From NCBI GenBank assembly GCA_000431975.1, contig HF988443.1:1-8678 (forward strand): a stretch of 8,678 nt of DNA. The letters are read 5' to 3'. The first letter of the stretch is position 1; the number at the start of each line of letters is the position of its first letter. Of this stretch, positions 1 through 5,861 are shown piece after piece. The translations under genes and the position numbers were made by a program. The stretch comes from Prevotella sp. CAG:924. Lineage in GTDB: Bacteria > Bacteroidota > Bacteroidia > Bacteroidales > Bacteroidaceae. The notes below the pieces were generated by a model. That model did no database searches, was not told the DNA's origin, and saw only the letters and a program-made list of their open reading frames with translations.

Positions 1-14
1 TTGGATATGAAAAA

Positions 15-42
15 AGGGCGTGCCGGAATTTTGATACACCCT
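15..42. terminator. Imperfect inverted repeat, terminator-like, at left edge
   Basis: Positions 16-41 form an imperfect 26-nt palindrome (GGGCGTG on the left, CACCC on the right, with G-T wobbles and two C-A mismatches around an AATT centre). An extra A-T pair lies at 15/42. A run of A at 10-15 would be a U-run on the minus strand, so this could end a transcript read leftwards, or one arriving from a gene left of the window. Similar gggcgtg...cacaccc palindromes seem familiar from Bacteroidales spacers, so it may be a dispersed repeat; that is recollection, not a search. No gene is attached to it within the window. Confidence 0.35.
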
Positions 43-203
43 CTATCCTTTATCGTGCATGACAGCAACGACAGACTCCTAACGCCAAATGCGGACCAGC
101 CATGCTAAAGCAACTTCATAGTGTGATTTCTTACGGAGAATATTCTATTTTGATCTTAAATTCCTCAGAAATCGACGAAAATTAATAAAAGATTGAAATT
201 TTA
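43..203. other. Non-coding stretch upstream of the ilvC promoter
   Basis: I see no supported gene here. A frame is open from base 1 to the TAA at 106-108 (33 codons from the ATG at 7), but it runs straight through the palindrome at 15-42 and has no recognisable protein features. From about 120 onward the DNA becomes strongly AT-rich, as expected just upstream of a promoter in this phylum. Confidence 0.5.
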
Positions 204-235
204 TTTGGTCGTTTCATTTTAATTTGATACCTTTG
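204..235 (+). promoter_or_regulatory. ilvC promoter (Bacteroides primary-sigma type)
   Basis: TTTG at 204-207 and TACCTTTG at 228-235 match both elements of the Bacteroidota consensus (-33 TTTG, -7 TAnnTTTG) with a 20-nt gap. Transcription would start near 241-243, leaving a leader of about 215 nt before ilvC. ATTTTATTTG (198-207) and ATTTTAATTTG (216-226) form a near-direct repeat over the promoter. This could be a regulator binding pair or just AT-rich chance. Confidence 0.8.
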
Positions 236-241
236 CTCCTG

Positions 242-456
242 CAATTAAGATAAGACCTGCTACGAAGCATATCTTTCCGCAAAGAATGCCCCGATAAAGA
301 TCTTAACCACGAGACGAATATCATTACATCCTCAGCCCTTCCCTCGAGCAGGCATAGGGGTAGTGCATTCAACATCCTTTGGACAAGGAGTGCCGTACTA
401 CAAGGTTTAATAATAACCGCTGCAAAGTCTAAAGCAGCACAAATGTACATAAGTAT
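242..456 (+). promoter_or_regulatory. Structured 5' leader of ilvC
   Basis: This is the inferred untranslated leader between the promoter and the ilvC ATG. Several stems are visible: TTAAGAT (245-251) can pair with ATCTTAA (300-306), enclosing a 9-bp hairpin with one bulge (267-276 with 281-289, loop CCGC). TCCTT (375-379) pairs with AAGGA (385-389). GGTT (404-407) pairs with AACC (415-418). GCTGC (419-423) pairs with GCAGC (434-438), 18 nt before the start codon. No hairpin is followed by a U-run, so a classical terminator-attenuator is not evident. I find no leader peptide: the only ATG-started frames are 3 codons (286-297) and 8 codons (443-469), the second overlapping the ilvC start. No known riboswitch class is recognised. 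Confidence 0.4.
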
Positions 457-1500
457 ATGGCAGAAATGAATTTTGGTGGCGTTGTAGAAACAGTGGTCAC
501 CAGCAAAGAGTTCTCATTGGAAAAAGCACGTGAAGTACTGAAAAATGAAACCATTGCAGTAATCGGTTATGGTATCCAAGGCCCCGGCCAGTCGTGCAAC
601 CTTCGCGACAACGGCTTCAACGTCATTGTAGGCCAGCGTCAGGGAAAGACTTTTGAGAAAGCAAAGGCTGACGGTTGGGTACCCGGAAAAACACTGTTCT
701 CCATTGAGGAGGCTGTTCAGAAAGGAACTATCATCTGCATGCTGCTCTCCGACGCCGGTCAGATTGCCGTATGGCCCAAAATCAAACAATATCTCACCAA
801 GGGAAAGACCCTTTACTACTCACATGGCTTCGCCATCAACTGGCAGGACCGTACGGGCGTCGTTCCTCCCAAGGACATCGATGTCATCATGGTGGCTCCT
901 AAGGGATCGGGCACCTCTCTCCGCACCATGTTCTGCGAGGGCCGTGGTCTGAACTGCTCTTACGCCGTGTATCAGGATGCCTCCGGCCATGCCGAGGAGA
1001 AGACACTGGCCTTCGGTATCGGTATCGGATCGGGCTATCTGTTCAAGACGACCTTCCAGCGTGAGGCTACATCCGACCTGACCGGTGAGCGTGGCTCACT
1101 GATGGGTGCCATTGAAGGTCTGTTCGAGGCTCAGTATGACACACTGCGCGAGCACGGACACTCTCCCTCGGAGGCTTTCAACGAGACCGTTGAGGAGCTG
1201 ACACAGAGCCTTGCCCCGCTGTTTGGCGAGAAGGGTATGGACTGGATGTACGCCAACTGCTCCACTACCGCCCAGCGCGGAGCACTCGACTGGGCTCCCC
1301 GCTTCAAGGCTGCCATCAAGCCTGTGATGGAATGGCTGTACCTGAGCGTGAAGACCGGTATTGAGGCTCAGATCGCCATCGACAAGAACTCACAGCCCGA
1401 CTATCGTGAGAAGCTGAACAAAGAGCTGCAGGACATGCACGACATGGAGATGTGGCGTGCAGGTGAGACCGTACGCAAATTGCGTCCGGAGAACAATTAA
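457..1500 (+). CDS. ilvC: Ketol-acid reductoisomerase (fungal/Bacteroidota type)
   Basis: This cytoplasmic enzyme converts 2-acetolactate and 2-aceto-2-hydroxybutyrate to the dihydroxy acids on the way to valine, leucine and isoleucine, using NAD(P)H and Mg2+. At 347 aa it carries the Rossmann motif GYGIQG (37-42), the cofactor-selecting loop after the second strand (GQRQGKTFEKA, 59-69), the catalytic His of YSHGF (H123), and the metal ligands of SDLTGERG (D207, E211) and FNETVEE (E243, E247). S269 of CSTT is the likely substrate-binding serine. Start at 457 gives the family-typical MA..NFGG N-terminus; an in-frame TAA at 430-432 rules out a longer form, and no Shine-Dalgarno is present. The C-terminal region resembles yeast mitochondrial Ilv5 rather than short bacterial class I or E. 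coli class II enzymes. It is a single-gene unit with its own promoter and terminator. NADH versus NADPH preference cannot be read with certainty. Confidence 0.97.
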   Translation: MAEMNFGGVVETVVTSKEFSLEKAREVLKNETIAVIGYGIQGPGQSCNLRDNGFNVIVGQRQGKTFEKAKADGWVPGKTLFSIEEAVQKGTIICMLLSDAGQIAVWPKIKQYLTKGKTLYYSHGFAINWQDRTGVVPPKDIDVIMVAPKGSGTSLRTMFCEGRGLNCSYAVYQDASGHAEEKTLAFGIGIGSGYLFKTTFQREATSDLTGERGSLMGAIEGLFEAQYDTLREHGHSPSEAFNETVEELTQSLAPLFGEKGMDWMYANCSTTAQRGALDWAPRFKAAIKPVMEWLYLSVKTGIEAQIAIDKNSQPDYREKLNKELQDMHDMEMWRAGETVRKLRPENN

Positions 1501-1532
1501 CCGACAACAGGGATTAAATTGAGAATAAATTA

Positions 1533-1573
1533 GAAGCCCAAGACTCGTTGCTGAGTCTTGGGCTTCCTTGTTT
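1533..1573. terminator. Strong hairpin terminator between ilvC and recQ
   Basis: A perfect 14-bp stem (GAAGCCCAAGACTC at 1533-1546 with its complement at 1553-1566) closes a 6-nt loop (GTTGCT). On the plus strand it is followed by CTTGTTTCTT, ending ilvC 33 nt after its stop codon. Read on the minus strand it is followed by TAATTTATTCTC, and it lies 45 nt past the recQ stop. It therefore probably serves both convergent genes. Confidence 0.93.
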
Positions 1574-1610
1574 CTTATTAGCTGCTCCTTTGAGCATCTG
1601 ATATTTTCTG

Positions 1611-3542
1611 TTATCTGACAAGCCGGATCCGGCCGACCTCCATACATATCTTCTCTTCGTGTACGAGATATTCCAATGCCTCACGAATGAGGAGGGTGGG
1701 ATATTTCAGCGAAGTCACCTCGTCCATTCCATGAGATTTGCCATCATCCAGCACAGCCACGATACATTTTATCACTTCTTCGACAGGCACCATCCTTCTC
1801 TGCTCCACCTCGTCTTCCACTTCCTTTCCCCTCTTCCTGTTTGCGATGCACACATCACACGAGCCACAATCCTTCGTGTCCGTCTCTCCAAAATAACGGA
1901 GGAGCTGCCGGGAACGGCATACGCTATCACTGCCGGCATATTCTATCATTGCCTGGATACGGTTGGCATATTGCGTCTTGCGGTTGTCGTACACCTCCGG
2001 AGTGAGGATGACATTCTCGGGCCGCACACGCCCCTGCACATAAGAGACGAGTGGCTCCCGACGCTGCGGGACAAACTGCAATATGTTACGGTGATCGAGG
2101 GCGGAGAAGGCCTGATAGACCTGATCGACTGTCATGCCCGCATCCTGCGCGACAATCTGCAGCTCGATATTCATGAAATCGACAAACACACCACCATAGA
2201 AACGGAGAAGGCTGTTGATGGCTTTCTCCTCCATGGGCGCCATCTCCCGCAACCGATAGAGATCCTCACGCCCGAGCAGGAACCGGAGACGCGCCGACGC
2301 ATGAGGATCCTCATCATAGCACAGATAACCGGCCGCCGTGAGCAAATGGAGGCAGGAATTGACCCGCAGGGGAAAGAAACGGAACGTCTTGCAAAACGTC
2401 TGCAAGGCAAAGGAATAGGTATGGTTCATGCCCCTTCCCTCCGCCACCTGAAGGAAATCGGAGAGACGGTCGTACACATTGGCAATAAACTCCTTGGGAG
2501 GATATTCATTTTCCACCCTGGCCAACAGCTTGGCACGCTCATTACCGTTCCAGAAAAGGATGGCATAGGCACGCCGCCCGTCACGGCCGGCACGGCCGGC
2601 CTCCTGGAAGTAAGCCTCTATGGAATCGGGTGCGTCGTAGTGGATCACGAGACGCACATCGGGCTTGTCGATACCCATGCCAAAAGCATTGGTGGCTACC
2701 ATCACCCGCTTCTTATCCTGCGTCCAGTCTTTCTGGCGATCGTCCTTCACACTCGGATCGAGCCCGGCATGATAATAGGTTGCCGAGATGCCGGCCTGGA
2801 CAAGCGCCTCTGCTACCTCCGGACAATGCACACGCGAACGCACATAGACGATGGCACTGCCCGGCACGGAACGCAGGATATGGAGCATCTCCTGCATCTT
2901 ATTGTCTGTCCGGCGCACCACGTACGACAGGTTCTTACGCTCGAAGCTCATCCGAAAGACATTCTTCGTCGTGAAGCACAGCCGCTCCATGATGTCTCCC
3001 ATCACCTGCGGAGTGGCGGTGGCCGTCAGGGCCAATACCGGCACATCGGGCTTCAGACTACGAAGATCGGCGATCTTCAGATAGGAGGGCCGGAAGTCAT
3101 ATCCCCATTGGCTGATGCAGTGAGCCTCATCCACCGTGATGAAGCTCACCTTGATGCGCTTCAGCTTCTCTAGGAAGAGCGGGGACGCGAGCCGCTCGGG
3201 CGAGAGATACAGCAATGTCACGCCTCCGAAGATCGCATTCTCGAGCGTCGTGACGACCTCGCTCCGCGTCATGCCCGAATAGATCGCCGCCGCCCGGATG
3301 CCTCTCTTGCGCAGATGGGCCACCTGGTCTTTCATCAATGCTATGAGCGGCGTCACGACCAGGCACACGCCCTCCATGGCGAGGGCAGGAACCTGGAATG
3401 TCAGGCTCTTGCCTCCACCCGTCGGCATGAGGCCGAGGGTGTCGTGCCCCCCGGCGATGCTCTCGATAATCTCGCGTTGTATGCTGCGGAATTCGTGATA
3501 CCCCCAATAGGTCTCAAGAATTTCCTGAAACTTGTCAGCCAT
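1611..3542 (-). CDS. recQ: RecQ-family ATP-dependent DNA helicase, enlarged middle, no HRDC
   Basis: This superfamily 2 3'-5' DNA helicase acts in recombinational repair and restart of stalled forks. In its 643 aa are a RecQ-type Q-motif region (YWGYHEFRSIQ, 12-22), Walker A TGGGKS (41-46), DEAH (138-141) running into the aromatic-rich loop HCISQWGYDFRPSY (141-154), TATAT (173-177), and motif VI QEAGRAGRDG (313-322). The zinc-binding cysteines are C542, C559, C562 and C565. About 220 residues separate motif VI from the first zinc cysteine, against roughly 50 in E. coli RecQ, so around 165 residues are inserted and look mainly helical, perhaps winged-helix. The C-terminus (580-643) looks like a short winged-helix domain, and no HRDC domain is visible. 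It lies 69 nt downstream of recJ on the same strand, probably co-transcribed. The start ATG at 3542 is preceded by AAAAAGG, a weak possible ribosome-binding site. Bacteroidota often carry more than one RecQ paralogue, so the symbol denotes family. Confidence 0.93.
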   Translation of the reverse strand: MADKFQEILETYWGYHEFRSIQREIIESIAGGHDTLGLMPTGGGKSLTFQVPALAMEGVCLVVTPLIALMKDQVAHLRKRGIRAAAIYSGMTRSEVVTTLENAIFGGVTLLYLSPERLASPLFLEKLKRIKVSFITVDEAHCISQWGYDFRPSYLKIADLRSLKPDVPVLALTATATPQVMGDIMERLCFTTKNVFRMSFERKNLSYVVRRTDNKMQEMLHILRSVPGSAIVYVRSRVHCPEVAEALVQAGISATYYHAGLDPSVKDDRQKDWTQDKKRVMVATNAFGMGIDKPDVRLVIHYDAPDSIEAYFQEAGRAGRDGRRAYAILFWNGNERAKLLARVENEYPPKEFIANVYDRLSDFLQVAEGRGMNHTYSFALQTFCKTFRFFPLRVNSCLHLLTAAGYLCYDEDPHASARLRFLLGREDLYRLREMAPMEEKAINSLLRFYGGVFVDFMNIELQIVAQDAGMTVDQVYQAFSALDHRNILQFVPQRREPLVSYVQGRVRPENVILTPEVYDNRKTQYANRIQAMIEYAGSDSVCRSRQLLRYFGETDTKDCGSCDVCIANRKRGKEVEDEVEQRRMVPVEEVIKCIVAVLDDGKSHGMDEVTSLKYPTLLIREALEYLVHEEKICMEVGRIRLVR

Positions 3543-3562
3543 GGCTTACCTTTTTAATGAGA

Positions 3563-3596
3563 CAGAATGGGCCGGGACATATCCCGGCCCATTCTG
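3563..3596. promoter_or_regulatory. Perfect 15-bp hairpin in the recJ-recQ gap
   Basis: CAGAATGGGCCGGGA (3563-3577) and its exact complement (3582-3596) flank a 4-nt loop (CATA). It fills most of the 69-nt gap, starting 15 nt after the recJ stop and ending 20 nt before the recQ start in the direction of transcription. Neither side carries a convincing U-run (minus strand: TCTCATTAAAAAGG). It could be a leaky terminator that lowers recQ relative to recJ, a 3'-end stabiliser for the recJ message, an RNase III processing site, or a hairpin that modulates recQ translation. The structure is certain; its role is not. Confidence 0.6.
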
Positions 3597-3611
3597 ACAT
3601 TCAGTCCGTCC

Positions 3612-5387
3612 TTACCGACTGTTGTCATTCTCCTTCTCTTCTTTTTCTTCTTTGTCTTCTTTGTCTTCCTTCTCCGCCGGACGAATATCCTCGATCTGCA
3701 ACTGTACCTGGTTGCGCTTAAACACATTGTCCTCGATGGTATAGGCTATATCGAACGAGCGACGCGACTTGATATATCTGGCCGAGGCGCTCTGACCGAA
3801 GGCAATGCCATTGACGACTGTCCCCGACTTGGAATCGACAAGCTCCAGCTTGATGTGCTCCTGTTGGCGCCCCACCACCTTGCTCGTGCCATAGTCGTAC
3901 ACACCTGTCGTGCAGAACAACGGCTTCGTATTGCCAGGACCGAAGGGTGAGAACCGCTTCAGATCGTTATGCAGCCGCTTGGTGATGTCCTTAAACTCAA
4001 TCTCCGAGTCGATATACAGGATAGCCTCTGTCTGTTCGGGCTGGATGTGCTCCTCCACATACTTCTGAAAGCGACGGCGGAACTCCGGGATGTCTGCCCA
4101 GCGAAGCGTCAGACCGGCCGCATAGGTATGCCCCCCGAAATTGAGCAGCAGGTCGCGGCAACTCTTAATGGCGGAATAGATGTCGAATCCCATCACCGAA
4201 CGTGCCGAGCCCGTGGCAAGATCGCCATCGCGCGTAAGCACCACCGTAGGCTGGAAATAGATCTCCATCACCCGGGAGGCGACAATGCCGATGACACCCT
4301 TCTTCCAGTTCTCGTCATAGAGCACGATGCTGTGGTGGGGTCTCTGCTTGTCGAGCTTGGCAACAATCTGATTGGCCTCCTCGGTCATCTGCTTGTCGAT
4401 GTCCTTGCGCTGCTCATTGTACTCATTGATGTGGCGTGCCTCTCTCAGGGCAATGCTGAAATCCTTCTCCACCAGGAGATCGACACTCTCCTTACCGTTC
4501 TCCATACGGCCCGACGCATTGATGCGGGGTCCGATCTTGAAGATGATGTCGCTCATGGAGATGTCGCGCCCACTCAGACCACAGATGTCTATGATGGCCT
4601 TCAAGCCCACGGAAGGATTCTGATTGAGCTGTTTCAGACCGTGGAACGCAAGGATGCGGTTCTCGTCCACCACCGGCACGATGTCGGCGGCGATGCTCAC
4701 CGCACAGAAATCGAGCAAAGGGATGAGGCGGGAGAACGGGATGCCGTTGTTCTTGGCAAATGCCTGCATGAACTTGAACCCTACCCCACAGCCACACAGA
4801 TGCTTGAAAGGATAAGTGTCGTCGGGTCGCTTGGGATTGAGAATGGCCACAGCCTCCGGCATCTCCTCATCGGGTACATGATGGTCGCAGATGATGAAGT
4901 CGATGCCCAGTTCCTTGGCATGGGCGATCTCCTTAATGGCCTTAATGCCGCAGTCGAGAATGATGATGAGCTTGACGCCCGTCCGTCTGGCATATTCGAT
5001 GCCCTTATCGCTCACGCCATACCCCTCGTCGTAACGGTCGGGGATGTAGTAATCGATATTGGAATAAAACTGCTGCAAGAATTTATACACCAACGCTACC
5101 GCCGTGCATCCATCTACATCATAGTCGCCATACACCAAGATACGCTCCTTCCGTCCCATGGCATCATTGAGCCGGTCGACGGCAACATCCATATCCTTCA
5201 TGAGGAAAGGGTTGATCAGGTCGGCCAATTGCGGACGGAAGAAGCGCTTGGCAGCACTCTCCGTCGTGATGCCGCGGCGAATGAGCAGACGAGTCAGAAT
5301 GGGGCTCATGTTCAGCTTCTCGGCCAGTTCTTCAGCCGCTTGCTTGTCCTTTGGTGTCGGTGGTTGATAGCTCCATTTGAAATGCAT
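3612..5387 (-). CDS. recJ: Single-stranded-DNA-specific 5'-3' exonuclease RecJ
   Basis: RecJ degrades single-stranded DNA from 5' ends in RecF-pathway recombination, base-excision and mismatch repair. The 591-aa product has the DHH phosphoesterase motifs in order: GDYDVDG (87-93; metal-binding aspartates D88, D90, D92), DCG (145-147), DHH (168-170), and DFCAVSIAADIVP (226-238). It also shows NASGRM (290-295) and the DHHA1 domain, with GIVASR (367-372), GSARS (393-397) and FGGH (417-420). A C-terminal OB-like region runs from about 455 to 570. Length is normal for RecJ. The last 20 residues (about 571-591) are a Glu/Lys/Asp tail of low complexity. The ATG at 5387 gives a typical N-terminus; upstream DNA is A/T-rich without Shine-Dalgarno. 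It is the first gene of a likely recJ-recQ unit. RecQ supplies unwound strand for RecJ to digest, so the pairing is functionally coherent. Confidence 0.96.
   Translation of the reverse strand: MHFKWSYQPPTPKDKQAAEELAEKLNMSPILTRLLIRRGITTESAAKRFFRPQLADLINPFLMKDMDVAVDRLNDAMGRKERILVYGDYDVDGCTAVALVYKFLQQFYSNIDYYIPDRYDEGYGVSDKGIEYARRTGVKLIIILDCGIKAIKEIAHAKELGIDFIICDHHVPDEEMPEAVAILNPKRPDDTYPFKHLCGCGVGFKFMQAFAKNNGIPFSRLIPLLDFCAVSIAADIVPVVDENRILAFHGLKQLNQNPSVGLKAIIDICGLSGRDISMSDIIFKIGPRINASGRMENGKESVDLLVEKDFSIALREARHINEYNEQRKDIDKQMTEEANQIVAKLDKQRPHHSIVLYDENWKKGVIGIVASRVMEIYFQPTVVLTRDGDLATGSARSVMGFDIYSAIKSCRDLLLNFGGHTYAAGLTLRWADIPEFRRRFQKYVEEHIQPEQTEAILYIDSEIEFKDITKRLHNDLKRFSPFGPGNTKPLFCTTGVYDYGTSKVVGRQQEHIKLELVDSKSGTVVNGIAFGQSASARYIKSRRSFDIAYTIEDNVFKRNQVQLQIEDIRPAEKEDKEDKEEKEEKENDNSR
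3615..3677 (-). repeat. Purine-rich simple repeat encoding the RecJ acidic/basic tail
   Basis: The coding strand is an imperfect GAA/GAC/AAA/AAG array encoding alternating Glu, Lys and Asp at RecJ residues 571-591. Such tracts slip easily in replication, so tail length may vary between strains. No catalytic motif lies here. Confidence 0.6.
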
Positions 5388-5461
5388 TTATATTGTTTTT
5401 TGTTTTTCTATTTTCAGGGAGGTGTCAAGCCATGTCGGCTATAACAGACAATACCTCGCTT

Positions 5462-5469
5462 CAAAGTTA
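5462..5469 (-). promoter_or_regulatory. Candidate recJ(-recQ) promoter, -7 element
   Basis: Read on the minus strand, this is TAACTTTG, an exact TAnnTTTG match, about 75 nt upstream of the recJ ATG, giving an inferred leader of roughly 65 nt. No TTTG sits at the expected distance upstream (the T-run at 5484-5488 is too close), so only one of the two elements is good. A terminator lies between this point and murF-alr, which supports an independent start for recJ. Confidence 0.5.
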
Positions 5470-5769
5470 CAAAAATATTACGGAAAAACCGAGACGGTAC
5501 TAACATTTTTATAGTTTATTGCAGGTTATGACAACACAGGCCAACAAAGGAGAAAAACGGCCGGAAGAGATGTTGGCCTCATGACGCCGGCCGCTGATCG
5601 GGGCAGACAAAGGAACGGCCATGTCCTCTGTACGCTCTGATCCGCAGCCCTACACGCAGAGCGAAATGGGGCCGGCACACACCAACCGTCATCAGAGCAC
5701 GAATATTTATTTTGCAGTCTTACCCGATATCTTCAGACCTCTCATTGCGATTCGGGATAAATAAAACGA
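5470..5769. other. Spacer between recJ and murF-alr with GC-rich inverted repeats
   Basis: These 300 nt hold no recognised gene. The stretch from about 5538 to 5700 is markedly more GC-rich than other spacers here. AGGCCAACA (5538-5546) pairs with TGTTGGCCT (5571-5579). CGCTCTG (5633-5639) pairs with CAGAGCG (5657-5663), while the overlapping GCTCTGAT (5634-5641) can instead pair with ATCAGAGC (5691-5698). The two are mutually exclusive. On the plus strand one frame is open from 5432 to 5764 except for stops at 5501 and 5582. It contains ATG-started stretches of 23, 18 and 47 codons. On the minus strand a 37-codon ATG frame spans 5579-5692. It could be an unannotated RNA, a decayed reading frame, or structured untranslated sequence. 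Confidence 0.4.
5621..5764 (+). CDS. Speculative 47-aa ORF ending just before a terminator
   Basis: An ATG at 5621 opens 47 codons to TAA at 5762-5764, and the hairpin terminator with a plus-strand T-run starts only 5 nt later. The N-terminal half is polar (Ser, Gln, His, Pro); the C-terminal half is more hydrophobic (NIYFAVLPDIFRPLIAIRDK), without a clear signal peptide or membrane segment. No plus-strand TAnnTTTG promoter or Shine-Dalgarno was found. I do not recognise the product. An open stretch of this length is not rare by chance; the position before the terminator is its only support. Confidence 0.13.
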   Translation: MSSVRSDPQPYTQSEMGPAHTNRHQSTNIYFAVLPDIFRPLIAIRDK

Positions 5770-5815
5770 CAGGCGGCGAGAGGAAAATACATCCTTTCGC
5801 CGCCTGCTGTTTTTT
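5770..5815. terminator. Bidirectional hairpin terminator downstream of murF-alr
   Basis: CAGGCGGCGA (5770-5779) pairs perfectly with TCGCCGCCTG (5797-5806). The stem continues through a G-T pair and AGGA/TCCT to a 7-nt loop. Read on the minus strand it comes 55 nt after the murF-alr stop and is followed by GTCGTTTTATTTAT, which fits termination of that gene. On the plus strand it is followed by CTGTTTTTTAT, an even better U-run, although no known plus-strand gene precedes it. Confidence 0.88.
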
Positions 5816-5861
5816 ATCTGTCTAAGAACGGATGGACACATATTGCCCACCCTCAATCTCC

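Noticed and set aside
7..108. 33-codon frame at the left edge
   Set aside because: It reads through the terminator-like palindrome and lacks protein features or a promoter; best explained as chance.
427..438. GTCTAAAGCAGC at 427-438 also present inverted at 8609-8620
   Set aside because: A shared 12-mer on either strand is expected several times by chance in a window this size, and the flanking bases do not match.
214..450. 78-codon minus-strand frame across the ilvC leader
   Set aside because: It overlaps the ilvC promoter and leader on the opposite strand, has no promoter element of its own that I can see, and its product has no recognisable features.
254..469. Plus-strand frame open for about 70 codons through the ilvC leader
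   Set aside because: It has no ATG, GTG or TTG until the ATG at 443, leaving only 8 codons that overlap the ilvC start. There is no run of Ile, Leu or Val codons typical of a leader peptide.
1659..3173. 504-codon plus-strand frame opposite recQ
   Set aside because: It is the codon-aligned reverse complement of a gene with all RecQ motifs. Its product is His/Ile/Arg-rich with no recognisable domain; it stays open because of codon bias.
3969..5444. 491-codon plus-strand frame opposite recJ
   Set aside because: Same codon-aligned antisense register; RecJ on the other strand has the full DHH/DHHA1 motif set.
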